Assembly: GCA_039583875.1 (NCBI GenBank) | Contig: CM077147.1 | Location: 154,961,846 to 155,025,845 of the forward strand | Reading direction: 5' to 3' | DNA length: 64,000 bases | DNA from: Platanthera guangdongensis | Lineage: Eukaryota > Streptophyta > Magnoliopsida > Asparagales > Orchidaceae | Part shown: positions 45,108 through 55,101 of the stretch, in pieces | How the letters are laid out: each line of letters opens with the position of its first letter | Position numbering within the stretch: position 1 is the first letter of the stretch | Position numbers and translations under genes: made by a program | Notes under the pieces: generated by a model | Told to the model about the DNA's origin: nothing | Database searches by the model: none | Seen by the model: the letters and a program-made list of their open reading frames with translations, nothing else

Positions 45108-45365
45108 TAAGTCATTCTGGGTTCGACGAATTTTTGTAAATTCGTCGACCAGAGTTCGACGGATTGGGTTGAGATCGTCGATCTCTGCCCAGAGAATGAA
45201 CATATTCATTTTCTGTGCCCTATGTTCGTCGACCTCTGCTTGACGAACCATACAGAGTTCGTCGATCGTAGTTAGATGAATAATTATAGCTATAGTTTGC
45301 GTTCAGCGTTCGTCGAGTGGGGTTCGATGAACTGACAACATTTCGTCGATCTGAGTTCGACGAAT
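45108..45365. repeat. TTCGTCGAGCT array in the gag-protease linker of E
   Basis: About ten copies of the LTR motif lie inside the gag-pol region. In one minus frame they translate to recurring 'VELRST', 'IEPHST' and 'KQRST' peptides, interrupted by stops. Confidence 0.88.
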
Positions 45366-47032
45366 TCTGCTGAACCTTGTTTTTTACTTGTGGTTTTCTG
45401 ATTTTTGTTGTTTTGACCTATTGATTTTGGAATATGTTCTTTGGTTTGTTTACAGTTTATTATTTCTTTCCCTTTTGCAGAAACAAATTTAATGGGGGTA
45501 GTCAGAATATTTTTCTTGAGGATGGGGGGCAAACTTGATGAAGCACCCAAGCCCAGCTTGCCATTAAGCCTGGCATTTACAGTGCTTGTGATGTCCATCA
45601 ACTTGAGGCTTCTCCCATTGAGAGTTTCCTCAAGTTGTTTAGCCTCACATAACTCAGTTTTTAATAATATGATTTGTTCATTAGCTAGAGTTAATTCATC
45701 CTTTAACTTATTATTTTTTGAATTAACATTTTCTAGGTTTCCTAATTTTTCCCTAAGAGTCTTGATTTCCTTTTATGAGTTAATTAAATCTATACACATG
45801 GTTTTGAATTCAGATTTAAATGAATCAGAACTGTAATCAAAAGAAGATAATACCTGGTCAGCTTCAGATTCTGAAGCTTCTTCATTGTTTGAATCTTCTT
45901 CTTCTAAATGGCTTCTGGAGGCATCAATGACCATTAGGCAGACTTTTTTAGCCCTTGCCTCTTCTTCATCTTCACTAGAGCTGGAAGATGTTGATTCATC
46001 CTCAGTCTCACTCTAGGATTCAGCCACAAAGCATTTCTCTTTCTTCTTGTATTTGCTAGAGGAAGGCCTGCTGTTGTGCTGTCTTCTGGTATCTTTCTCT
46101 CTTCTCTTTTCCTTCTTCTGATTCTCTGGACACTCAGAGATGAAGTGTTCAGGTTTCTTGCAACCAAAGCACACCACTTCTTTAGTTAGTGTTTTGTCGT
46201 ACCTTGGTTTGTCATCCTGCCTTGATGACTTTCCCCTGAAGTCTTTCCTTGCCATTTTGTAGAATCTTTTGGCAAAAAGGCTCATCAGCTCTTCATTTGT
46301 GGTTGAAGTCTCTATCTCCTTAGCAGCTTTGAATGCAATGGTTTGTTCTTTTCTTGCTGGAGGAGGTGTTCTTTGCTCAGCTGCCTCTCTGGATTTTATC
46401 AGCTGTTCATCGGACTTCAGCTTTCCTAAAAGAGATTTAGTGGAAATCTCATTTAGGCTTCTGGGCTCCTTGATAGGCCAGATCCTTGAATCTCATGAGC
46501 TTGGGAAGCACATAAGGATCTTATCATTCATCTTAGTGAGGGTGATGTCCTTGTCCAAGGTTTTTAGCTCATTGATGATTGAGCTTACCCTATTGTGCAT
46601 ATCAGCCACTGACTCAGCTTCTTCTTTCTTAAAATTCTCATACAGTGATATGAGATTAGATCTCCTATCCTTTCTTTCATCTGCTGATCTAGCCACCATT
46701 TGATTTAGGGAGTCCCAAACGGCTTTGGCTGAGGTACATTCAGCCACTTTTTGAAATATATCATCTGACATAGTTTGTGCCAGTATATTCATTGCCTTGG
46801 CATCAACAAACTTTGCCTTCTTCTGGGCTTCAGTCCACTCAGGTGGTGGGACTGCAGTTGTGCTTGAAGATGTTGCAGAAGTATATGCTTGAGGGGGACC
46901 TGTCAAAATGGAGTTGTAGATATCTTCATCAATAGAGTTCATTAACAACCTAATTCTTGCCTTCCAGATGGCAAACTTATTCAGATTACATACTGGAGGT
47001 CTGGTGCTTGCATAGCCCTTGTTCTGTGCCAT
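45366..47032 (-). pseudogene. gag: gag of E and following linker
   Basis: It starts at ATG 47032 ('MAQNKGYASTRPPVCNL'), just inside the PBS. The N-terminal UBN2-type copia gag shows 'KFAIWKARIRLLMNSIDED', 'AVWDSLNQM' and 'ISLYENFKKEEAESVADMHN'. A stop at 46493 breaks the frame. Further down are a CCHC knuckle, 'CFGCKKPEHFISEC' (usual Gly replaced by Glu), a basic region, and acidic serine-rich repeats ('ESTSSSSEDEEEARA'). The last block, 45601-45290, runs into the motif array. Gag packages the element RNA. Confidence 0.85.
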
Positions 47033-47126
47033 GCTGTGTGACTATAAATCTAATGGAAATGAAAAGACAGATCTAACTCAAGATCTTTGGTTCAAGGGTT
47101 AGCTTGTACAACTAAGGGAATCCTCC

Positions 47127-47137
47127 TCTGATACCAA
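47127..47137 (-). other. Primer-binding site of E (initiator tRNA-Met)
   Basis: The minus strand reads TGGTATCAGAG two bases after the LTR end 'ctttca'. Confidence 0.92.
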
Positions 47138-47138
47138 T

Positions 47139-49072
47139 TGAAAGTGATATGTTAGATCTGAAATACTCTAGAGGGCGGGGGAGGTGAATAGAGTATTCTT
47201 AAATCCTTAAAATCTTTTACAGCTTTTGCTTTAATTGTGAAAGTGCATAAACAACTTAATAAAATATAAACACAGCAATCCTAGAAAGCACAAACATAGC
47301 AAGAACAAAAAGAAGGGGCAACCAGACAACACAAGAAATTTATAGTGGTTCCCCAACCTGGGTACATCCACTCTTCTACCATCCTGGTAGTAATCCACTC
47401 AGATTTTTGATCAGGTGCCTGACACCAATGAGCTTTTGATCAGGTGCTCAAAAACCAAACCTCAAGTCTTTTGGTCAGGTTACTTGCAACCAAGAAAAAC
47501 TTTTGAAGGGAGTTATAACCCTTTATATAGTGGGGGGTGAGAGATGATATTGTCTTCTCTTTCTCAATATACAATTGAGAAGACTTGTGGATATGATTTT
47601 TAGCAAATGGATCCCCCTGTGATGTAGATTGGTTCAGGGAAATCTGGAGCTTTGCTTCAGGGTGATAGGTCTTCTATCTTTAAGTCCAGACCAGAAAGAT
47701 CTTCAGGAACTTCTTGACAGATGGAATAGTTATTATCCTTTGAAGTGTCCTGGAGAGTTGAAGAATGAAGACTCTTGATTTTGATTGATTGTTCTTCTTC
47801 TTCAGGTAACAGATGTTCTTCTGGTCTGGGGCTTCTTGAGTTACTGTATCAGAGTTCTGAAAGAGAGAGCAGAGAGTTTCTTATTGCAGTCTGATTGTGA
47901 TTTTTTGTCTGTGTGTCCATGTTCTATTCTCCTATTCTCTGTGTATTTTGATCTACTGTCCAGGAAGGAAGAGGAAACTTCTTTTATATTATCTGTCAGG
48001 AAATTCTTATTCGAAATTTGAATTCCTCTGCAATCAATGCTGACGACCTTGAGAATAAACTACATTGATTTATTTTCTCAACTGTCCTATGGAAAAACGG
48101 CAAGCAATAATCCTAGAGAAGACCATAATTAATGCTTTGTCTAACGGTTATATTCAGATAATATTGAAGCATTAATTACTCAGGAATTATTGCATTAGGA
48201 AAGGGACAGAAGACTGGAAATGACTAAGTCTGGATTCGTCGAATAGATAATAGAAATCGTCGAGCTGAGTCAACAGTTCATCGAGATGAGAAGTTGTGTT
48301 CATCGACCAGACAGCTTCTATTCGTTGAGCTGAGTTCCAAGATCGTCGAGCTGAAAACAGAACTGCACTCTCTAGAAACTTTGCTTATTCTGTGTATGAA
48401 GTTCGTCGAGCTGATAACTGGTTTCGTCGACTGAAGTTCAGCAAAGTATTTCTGGACTTAAAATATTTCAGATGCTTCTGGAATGAAGTGCTGAAGTGAA
48501 GTATCCAGAAATCGCCGACCTGAGAATTTGCTTAGTCGAGCTGAGAACTACTAACTGCTGCTTCATAACTTTTTCCAAAATGGTCAAGGTTCGTCGAGCT
48601 GAGAATCTTGAATTTGTGGACTGGAGATGATTCTGGACTCAGAGAAATTGTGAAACTTCTGGAATAATAAGTTGAAGTAGAGAATACCAAAATCATCGAC
48701 CAGAGAACTAAGTTCGTCAACCTAAGTCTAGAGAACAAAGTCTGGACTTAGAATGCTGAAGGTAGAGTCCAAATATCGTCGACATGAGAATCAAGTTCGT
48801 CGAGCTCAGCTCAGAGAATTTTCTCTGAGATCGTCGAGCTGAGCATGACTATCGTCGACCTGAGTTTGACGAATGTCAAACTCATTTTACTGAGTCTTTG
48901 GAAAATCTCTAAGTCTTGAGTCTCTGGCAGTCTGATGATGGCTAGTCCATGTGATGTTGAAACTAAGGACTTGGCCTAGACTCTAGGACACAACTATGAC
49001 CCTGGATATACAAGTTGGGTCACAAGATCCTAACTTAGTGAACCTAGCCCAAATCAAACTAAGGATCCAACA
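47139..49072 (-). mobile_element. 5' LTR of E
   Basis: Ends match the 3' LTR. It includes a TATA box at 47981-47988 and, upstream of it, the TCGTCGA array at about 48230-48880. Confidence 0.92.
48230..48880. repeat. TTCGTCGAGCTGAG array in U3 of the E 5' LTR
   Basis: Counterpart of 37490-38140, with about 20 motif variants. Confidence 0.92.
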
Positions 49073-50615
49073 TGGTACCTTCAGGGAATATTTCTTACTG
49101 AGTAGATGGAAGAGGCTGAGTAGGGACAGTCCATGGAAGAATTTCTTCAACCACAACTATAGACGTAGAGTCTTTCCTTCTATGTACTGTGTTGATTTCA
49201 TCTTCATTAATTGTGGGCAGTATGGTGGGAATCTGGAAATGAAGACTTGGAAGGGGTGGTACAGTAGCTTAACGTAGAATTTCATCATCTGAATCATGTA
49301 TTGAGACTACTTCATCTTACATATCTTCATATATAGGAGATTTATCAGCTGGAGGAGAGGAATCTTGATTTACTGGATACTGTGCATGTTCTGGGAATTT
49401 TTCTGGTTGAGGAGGAGGAGATTTTGCTGGAGACTTAGCTGGTTGTGCCGGAGACTTAGGAGATGGAGGAAGATCTTCAGAAGCAGGGAAGGGTGGTTCT
49501 GTGGAAGATAATTCATGTATCATTCTATTGATGTCATCTTCAGTAGACTAAAGCTGATCTTGAGTCTGGGCATTTGGCAGATTTTCAGAATCTGGTATGT
49601 CTTCAGCAGCAGGAGAATATGGAATAACTTCAGCAGCAGGAAGAACTATGTTTGTATGCAGTAGAGAAGAAGAGGCAGCAATAGCAGAGGTAGATGGAAT
49701 TTCTTTTGAAGGTAAGTTGGCAGCAGTAGCAGTAACTGAGACTGGAATTTCTGAAGCAGCAACTGGAATATCTTGAGCAGGAATTGCTGAGGCAGTAGGT
49801 ATTGGAGATGGCTGGGCTGAGACAGATGGTGCAGGCTCCACCTCAATAACTGAATCAGTTATTTGATGTGAAGGAGGAGATGTGGTCCTGTCCACATATT
49901 CTATGTCTTTGGCAGCTTTGTATGACTTCTGTAGTTTGACCTCCCATCTCTGGATGGAGGTAATGGAAACCTTTTTCATGTAGTGCAGGGTTATGCCCTT
50001 TTTCATAGGAAAAGCAGCTGGATTCATTTGATTCAGGTATAGAGAAAGTATTCTTCCTTAGTTTGGACTTTTAATGCATCCCTTAATCTTGTCAAAGAGC
50101 ATCATTCCCCACTGGAACTTCTTTCTACATATAAAAACAGTCATTAAATCAAAGAACTCTGGAGTAATGTAACTGATGGAACTGGTTTTACACAGAAGCA
50201 CTTTGCCTAGGATGTCAGCCAATAACTTACTTTCAACATTCATAAACTGTCTTCTGATTGTGTTAGAGGATTGAGGGATTCCACAGAAACTATAGGATCT
50301 CTCATAATCACTGCCTATCAGATCATCTTCCATATCTATTACTAAAAGTTACAGAAGTTGAGAAACAGACAGAGCAGACATCTTTACCTTGAGATACTAA
50401 ACTTTATACTTGATTATTTTGTCATTCCTCTTAACCTTGGCATTCTGGAAGAATTCTTCAACTTCAGAAGTTAGAATTCGGCATGGATGTTCAAGAATAA
50501 AAGACAACCCGGCTGTGTCTAGCAGAAGGAGGACATTCCTGATATCATCTGATATCTCTATAATCCCGGTAGAACAGAGTTCACTTCCGATCCCTAGCTT
50601 TGAATACGAAGCCAT
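49073..50615 (-). pseudogene. N-terminal part of D ORF3
   Basis: ATG at 50615 ('MASYSKLGIGSELCS') opens one frame that continues to 49073, where E entered, with six or more in-frame stops but no frameshift. It holds 'LSFILEHPCRILTSEVEEFF', then 'SYITPEFFDLMTVFICRKKF' and 'WGMMLFDKIKGCI', which parallels E ORF3 ('AWAQIIFDLIRKK'). Next is a Pro/Ala/Ser-rich low-complexity region. The C-terminus resumes at 36398. The start is chosen because a TATA box and the motif array lie directly upstream. Confidence 0.75.
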
Positions 50616-50702
50616 TGTTGTAGAGAAATCGATCTTGGCTGGCCGGCGAATGAGAGAATTGATTTGCGGCAGACGGTGGAGACGGAGGAAGACGAAGCCG
50701 CT

Positions 50703-51103
50703 TTTCTCGAGAAGGGTTTTGAAATCAAGAATAAAAATTTCTTGGACTTATTTCTATTTATAGTTACCTCTAATTTTGATTATTAAACATATAAATAAAC
50801 AATAAAACTACCTAGAAGGAGGCGACTAAGAGCCTGTGTGCCGATATGAAAAATTGACTTTGAAGAAAAAAATTTCCACCGCGTTTCTCGCGTGGACAGA
50901 TTATTCTCGAGAAGGATTTCAGTAGCACTCGAGTATAATAATCTTTGGTCTATAGTAGAATGAGCCTTGTTCTCGAGTAGATATATCATGTTCTCGAGTA
51001 GAATTATTGTTCTTGAGAAATAATATCTTTGTACTCGAGAAGAAATTTCTTTGTTCTCGAGAGGAAGTTTATTGTTCTCGAGTACAAGTGTTGTACTCGA
51101 GAA
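50703..51103. repeat. TTCTCGAGAA array between pol and ORF3 of D
   Basis: About ten copies, e.g. 'tattctcgagaagg', 'gttctcgagtag', 'gtactcgagaagaa' and 'gttctcgagagg'. The motif is the one in U3 of the D LTR (34140-34790), and it fills the gap between RNase H (51178) and ORF3 (50615). Confidence 0.93.
50754..50762 (-). promoter_or_regulatory. Internal TATA box upstream of D ORF3
   Basis: The minus strand reads TATAAATAG, 139 bp before the ORF3 ATG and just downstream of the main CTCGAG array. This layout copies the LTR promoter (array, then TATA) and suggests a separate ORF3 transcript with a short leader. Not demonstrated. Confidence 0.6.
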
Positions 51104-51177
51104 ATGAAGTCCAAATTCTGAAATTTTCTGATTTTTGAAGTAAAACCAGATCTTGACCTTGCGTGTTAACTTTATCT

Positions 51178-52777
51178 TCATTCTCCTCCATCCTTGTTGA
51201 GTATGCCAAGTTCTGTTTTGAAGAACGAGAACTTGGCCTCATCTTGCGGCTTCGTGAAAATATCCGCAATTTGCCTGTCAGTTGGGACATATTGCAGATC
51301 TATGTCCCCATGCTCCACATGCTCCCGGATGAAATGGTATCGTACCTCTATATGCTTTGTCTGGCTGTGAGAGACAGGATTGTTGGCTATTGCAATCACA
51401 CTGGATGAGTCGCAAAACAAAGGAATGTTTTGGACTTGCAGGTTGTAATCCTCTAGTTGGTTCTTTATCCACAGCAATTTTGCACAACAACTGTCGGCAG
51501 AAATGTATTCTGACTCGGCCGTTGAAATTACGACACAATTCTGCTCTTTACTGCTCCATAATATGAGCATCCTTCCAAGGCATTGGCAAGTCCCGGAAGT
51601 GCCCTTCCTATCATCTTTACGACCTGCAAAATCTGCATCTGAGAAACCAATTAGTTCGTTGTCAATACTTCTTGGGTACCATAAGGCAAGATTTTGTGTA
51701 CCTTTAAGGTATCGCAAACTCCGCTTTGCAGCAGCATAGTGAGATTACTTAGAGTTCACTTGAAATCTAGCACACACACATGTTGAAAACATTATACCCG
51801 GTCTACTAGCAGTAAGGTAAAACAAAGATCCAATTATGCTCCTATACTTGGTTTCATCGAAAGGTTTCCCTTTCTTATCCTTGTCCAGAGACATATTTGA
51901 ACCAATTGGAGTCCTCATAGAGGTTGTGTTCTCCATTCTGAATTTCTTAATCAACTTCTTGGTGAATTTCATCTGAGAGATGAAAATCCCATCTTCATAT
52001 TATTTCACCTGAAGTCCTAAGAAATACTTCAGCTCTGCCATACTGCTTATTTCGAACTTCCCTTGCATAAGTTTGGAAAACTTTTTTGCGGAGATTGTCA
52101 TCAGTAGAGCCAAATATAATGTCATCGACATAGATTTACACTAGCAAAATCTTGCCTTTTATTTCCCTAAGAAATAATATCTTATCTATCTTTCCTCTTG
52201 TGAACTTGTTCTCAAGAAGAAAGTTATATAGCATCTCGTACCAAGCTCGAGGAGCTTGTTTCAAACCATATAATGCTTTAAATAAAAGATAGAGATGATC
52301 AGGAAAGTAGAATCAACGAAACCAGGAGGTTGGTCCACATACAGTTCCTCCTTTATGTCACCATTAAGGAAAGCAAACTTCACGTCCATCTGATAGACGG
52401 TGAAGCCCTTAAGTGCAGCATATACTAGGAACAACCTAATTGCCTCCAGCGTTGACACTAGAGCATATGTCTGGTCGAATTTGATTCCTTCTTCTTGTCG
52501 GTATCTTTTGGTGACGAGTCTGGCCTTGTTCTTTATTATTGTTCCATCCTCGTCCATCTTCTTCCTGTAGACCCATTTTGTCCTAATGACATTTTACCTT
52601 TGGGTCTTGGAACAAGCTTCCAGACTTGGCAATGCTTGAACTAATTCAATTCTTCTTCTATTATCATTATCCATGATGCGTCTGAGTTTGCTTCCTCAAA
52701 CTTCTTCGGTTCAACCTGTGATAGAAAACTCAAATATAAATTATCATTTGTTGTACCTCTACGAGTTCTGAGACTGA
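51178..52777 (-). pseudogene. RT and RNase H of D, 5' truncated
   Basis: Right to left: 'LSFLSQVEPKKFEEANSDA' and 'IIEEELN' (pre-RT), '[20 protein letters not shown]', '[20 protein letters not shown]' and '[14 protein letters not shown]'. Motif C is 'IYVDDIIFGSTDD' near 52120. RNase H in one frame at 51717-51178 has 'LIGFSDADFAGRKDDRKGT', 'STAESEYISADSC' and 'HIEVRYHFIREHV'. Several frameshifts occur between 52260 and 51720. The gene begins abruptly at about 52778, where the sequence becomes an LTR of another family. Integrase and everything upstream are missing. Confidence 0.88.
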
Positions 52778-53674
52778 TGAAGAACAAGAAGTTTTGTGTC
52801 TCTATTTCTTATTCTTTGTATGCAGATGTTATCTTCTTTTTCCTTACTGTTAGACTTATTCTATGGTGTTGTTGTGTGTAGTAATCTTCTGAAATTTTCT
52901 TTTATATATTGATTTCTGACTTGAAATTCAAATTCCATGAATTCCTCTGCATATTTTCTGGGAAATGGAATGGTTGAATTTGTCTTCAATGCATTTTCTC
53001 AACTGTCCCAGTAAATATGTTAAGTAATAACTCTGTGAAATCCTCAATTAATGCTGCTGAGAAACGACTATATTCTTGAGAATATAAGCATTAATTATTA
53101 GAGTATTACTTTTTAAATTACTGATATTAAACTTACTTAGTCGATCTGAGAATCTGCAAAGAAGATTAGCCGAGCAGAACCTGGATGGAGTTAGTCGACC
53201 TCAGTAAAGCTTTTGTCGACCTGAGCACCAAGCTCGTCGAGCTGATAATTCTTCTTCATCGAGCTGAGCTCCAGAATTGTCGAACAGAAAATATACTTGC
53301 CAAACAGAGCTCCAAGTTCGTCGAGCTGAGATGGCACTTCGTCGAGCTGAGGTTCTGATATAAGCTCACAATTCGTCGACCGGAGCTAGACTTTCATTGA
53401 GCTCAACTCAGAGAATGAACTCTGAGTTCATCGAGCTGAGTTCGACGATCGTCGAGCTGAGTTCAGCTATCATCGAACACATTTTCTGTAATCTTCAAAA
53501 CTGCCTTGTCTCATAAGTCTTGTATTCTCTGAAGTCTTCTGAAGGTAGGTCTCAGTGACCTAACCAAATGTGATAGACCTAAATCCTGAAACTAACATAT
53601 GACCCTAGACTATATATGGTGGGTCATCAATCCTAATAGTGAACCTAGCTCAAATGACAAGTAGGGTACCAACA
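52778..53674 (-). mobile_element. Partial copia LTR 'F' (5' half) fused to D RT
   Basis: In minus orientation it starts 'tgttggtacccta' at 53674 and follows the E LTR plan ('gagctaggttcac', a TCGTCGA array, then a TATA-proximal region) until about 52778, where it breaks into D RT. The outer flank is not a polypurine tract, so it was a 5' LTR. The family is related to E but not identical. Confidence 0.78.
53140..53475. repeat. TCGTCGAGCTGAG array in LTR F
   Basis: About twelve variants, e.g. 'ttcgtcgagctgagatgg', 'ttcgtcgaccgg' and 'gatcgtcgagctgag'. Confidence 0.9.
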
Positions 53675-55101
53675 TACATAATAATGAAAAATGTTGTTGG
53701 ACAGAGTTTCATAATTTTTCTCAATTAATTTATTCTTAATTTCAGAATATGAATATTAATCCCCAAGTATCACTCTACAAAAGAAGTACCTAAATAAATT
53801 TTTCAAAGATTCTAAAAAACTTACCAGATTTAAATAATGATATAATAATTGTATATCCAGAGATTCATAATTTTCCAAGTTATATTCATTATAGATATTT
53901 CAATAATACATAATTGTGACAAATAAAATTATTGATACTATTCAATGTATATTACTTCCAAAAATTCTAACAAAATTAACCAAGGATCAACATGTCATAA
54001 TATATGTCTATCCAGAGATTTATAATTTTCTAAGTTATTTTTATCATAAATATTTCAATAATACATAATTGTGACATATGAAATTACTGATTTTATTCAA
54101 GGTAAATAATTCCAAAAAATTTTATTTAAATTACCTGAGGTGTAATACGACCTAAAAAGTCTTGTTATGGAAAATAATATTTTTCCTAAGTAATTTGGTC
54201 ACTTTTATTTCATTAATATAATTATGTGCCATAATTATATTTAATTAATTACCTAGGATTTTTAACTCCAAAAATCCTAACTTCACTGGAGGTGATACCT
54301 TTCATCATACTAAATAGATGGCCAAAATATCATAAGCATGCATCAAGCCATTTGTGATAAATTCACAAAATGCACTGTTGTGTTACGTGCGCACCAAATT
54401 ACATAATTTATATTGACATGCAAGTGGAATACCCTAACATGCAGAGGTTCAATTGACCCCAAATTTTTTCTAGTGACTAAAATTGACCTCATTTACAGTG
54501 TGCCCAAGATTTGGGTTAGTCTAACCATCTATATTTCATTTATATGAAAAATCACATTTTTGACGAAACTATAACAAAACATTGCCCAAATATTCTGATT
54601 TTTGGACAGGGGTGTGTCTAGGGTATATACATGCATGGCAAAATTTTAAGCCATGTACAATGAACCATGTGTTAGGAATAAATATTCTAAGTTCTTGGTC
54701 ACCCTTAGGACACCTCTCAGTATAATGCCCATTCAAAGGGCTGTAGGGCTCCAAATGGTGAGATTTTTTATGAAAAGTAGACCCTAAGGGATACAAATTT
54801 TGTCTCTGGCAATATTTCCTAATTTTGCCTCTAAGGGGTCTTAATTTCAGCTTGATATTTTTGTAATAAGTGTGACAGAATGATAAATTAATAACTATAC
54901 TATATTATTGTATAATCATCACATGCACACATCTTGAAGCAGATATGGACGCCATCTGTTCATCCTCAAATCCTAGCCAGTGGCTAGATTTCTTTTGACT
55001 CGGAGCAAACTCCAGGTTGATTTACCGACTACCCGGCCACCTCCACGGTCAGCCACCACCACCACCTCTGTTGAGGTGATGGCCATCGAGATGCAGCGAC
55101 T
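53675..55101 (-). mobile_element. Gypsy-type LTR fragment 'K', distantly related to J
   Basis: On the minus strand, blocks match J in the same order: a 'ggtggtggtggtggct' segment (compare 60198), 'ttctgtcaca' (60363), 'cttagaggca' (60408), 'ataaatgaaatata' (60702) and 'cttgcatgt' (60832). It is AT-rich with no coding features. Both ends are cut, on the left by LTR F and on the right by the 5S-derived repeat. Confidence 0.6.

Larger units (their letters stand above)
36399..49072 (-). mobile_element. Ty1/copia Sirevirus-type element 'E', full length, inserted in D ORF3
   Basis: LTRs of 1918 and 1934 bp, starting (minus) 'tgttggatcc' and ending 'tatcactttca'. On minus the order is PBS, gag, protease, integrase, RT, RNase H, ORF3, polypurine tract. 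The flanking pentamers are not identical (36394-36398 tgaca versus 49073-49077 tggta), so no clear TSD remains. The LTRs differ by several percent by eye and pol has frameshifts, so E is older than B and C. Confidence 0.92.
4209..52777 (-). mobile_element. Ty1/copia Sirevirus-type element 'D', split by A and E and truncated at its 5' side
   Basis: On the minus strand I read, from right to left: RT/RNase H (52777-51178), an intergenic motif array, a third ORF, a polypurine tract (35095-35110) and the 3' LTR (35094-33332, then 4259-4209). Element A splits the LTR and element E splits ORF3. Gag, protease, integrase and the 5' LTR are missing, because at about 52778 the RT joins part of an unrelated copia LTR (F). 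The left LTR edge lies directly against RT of H, so D inserted into H. Confidence 0.8.
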
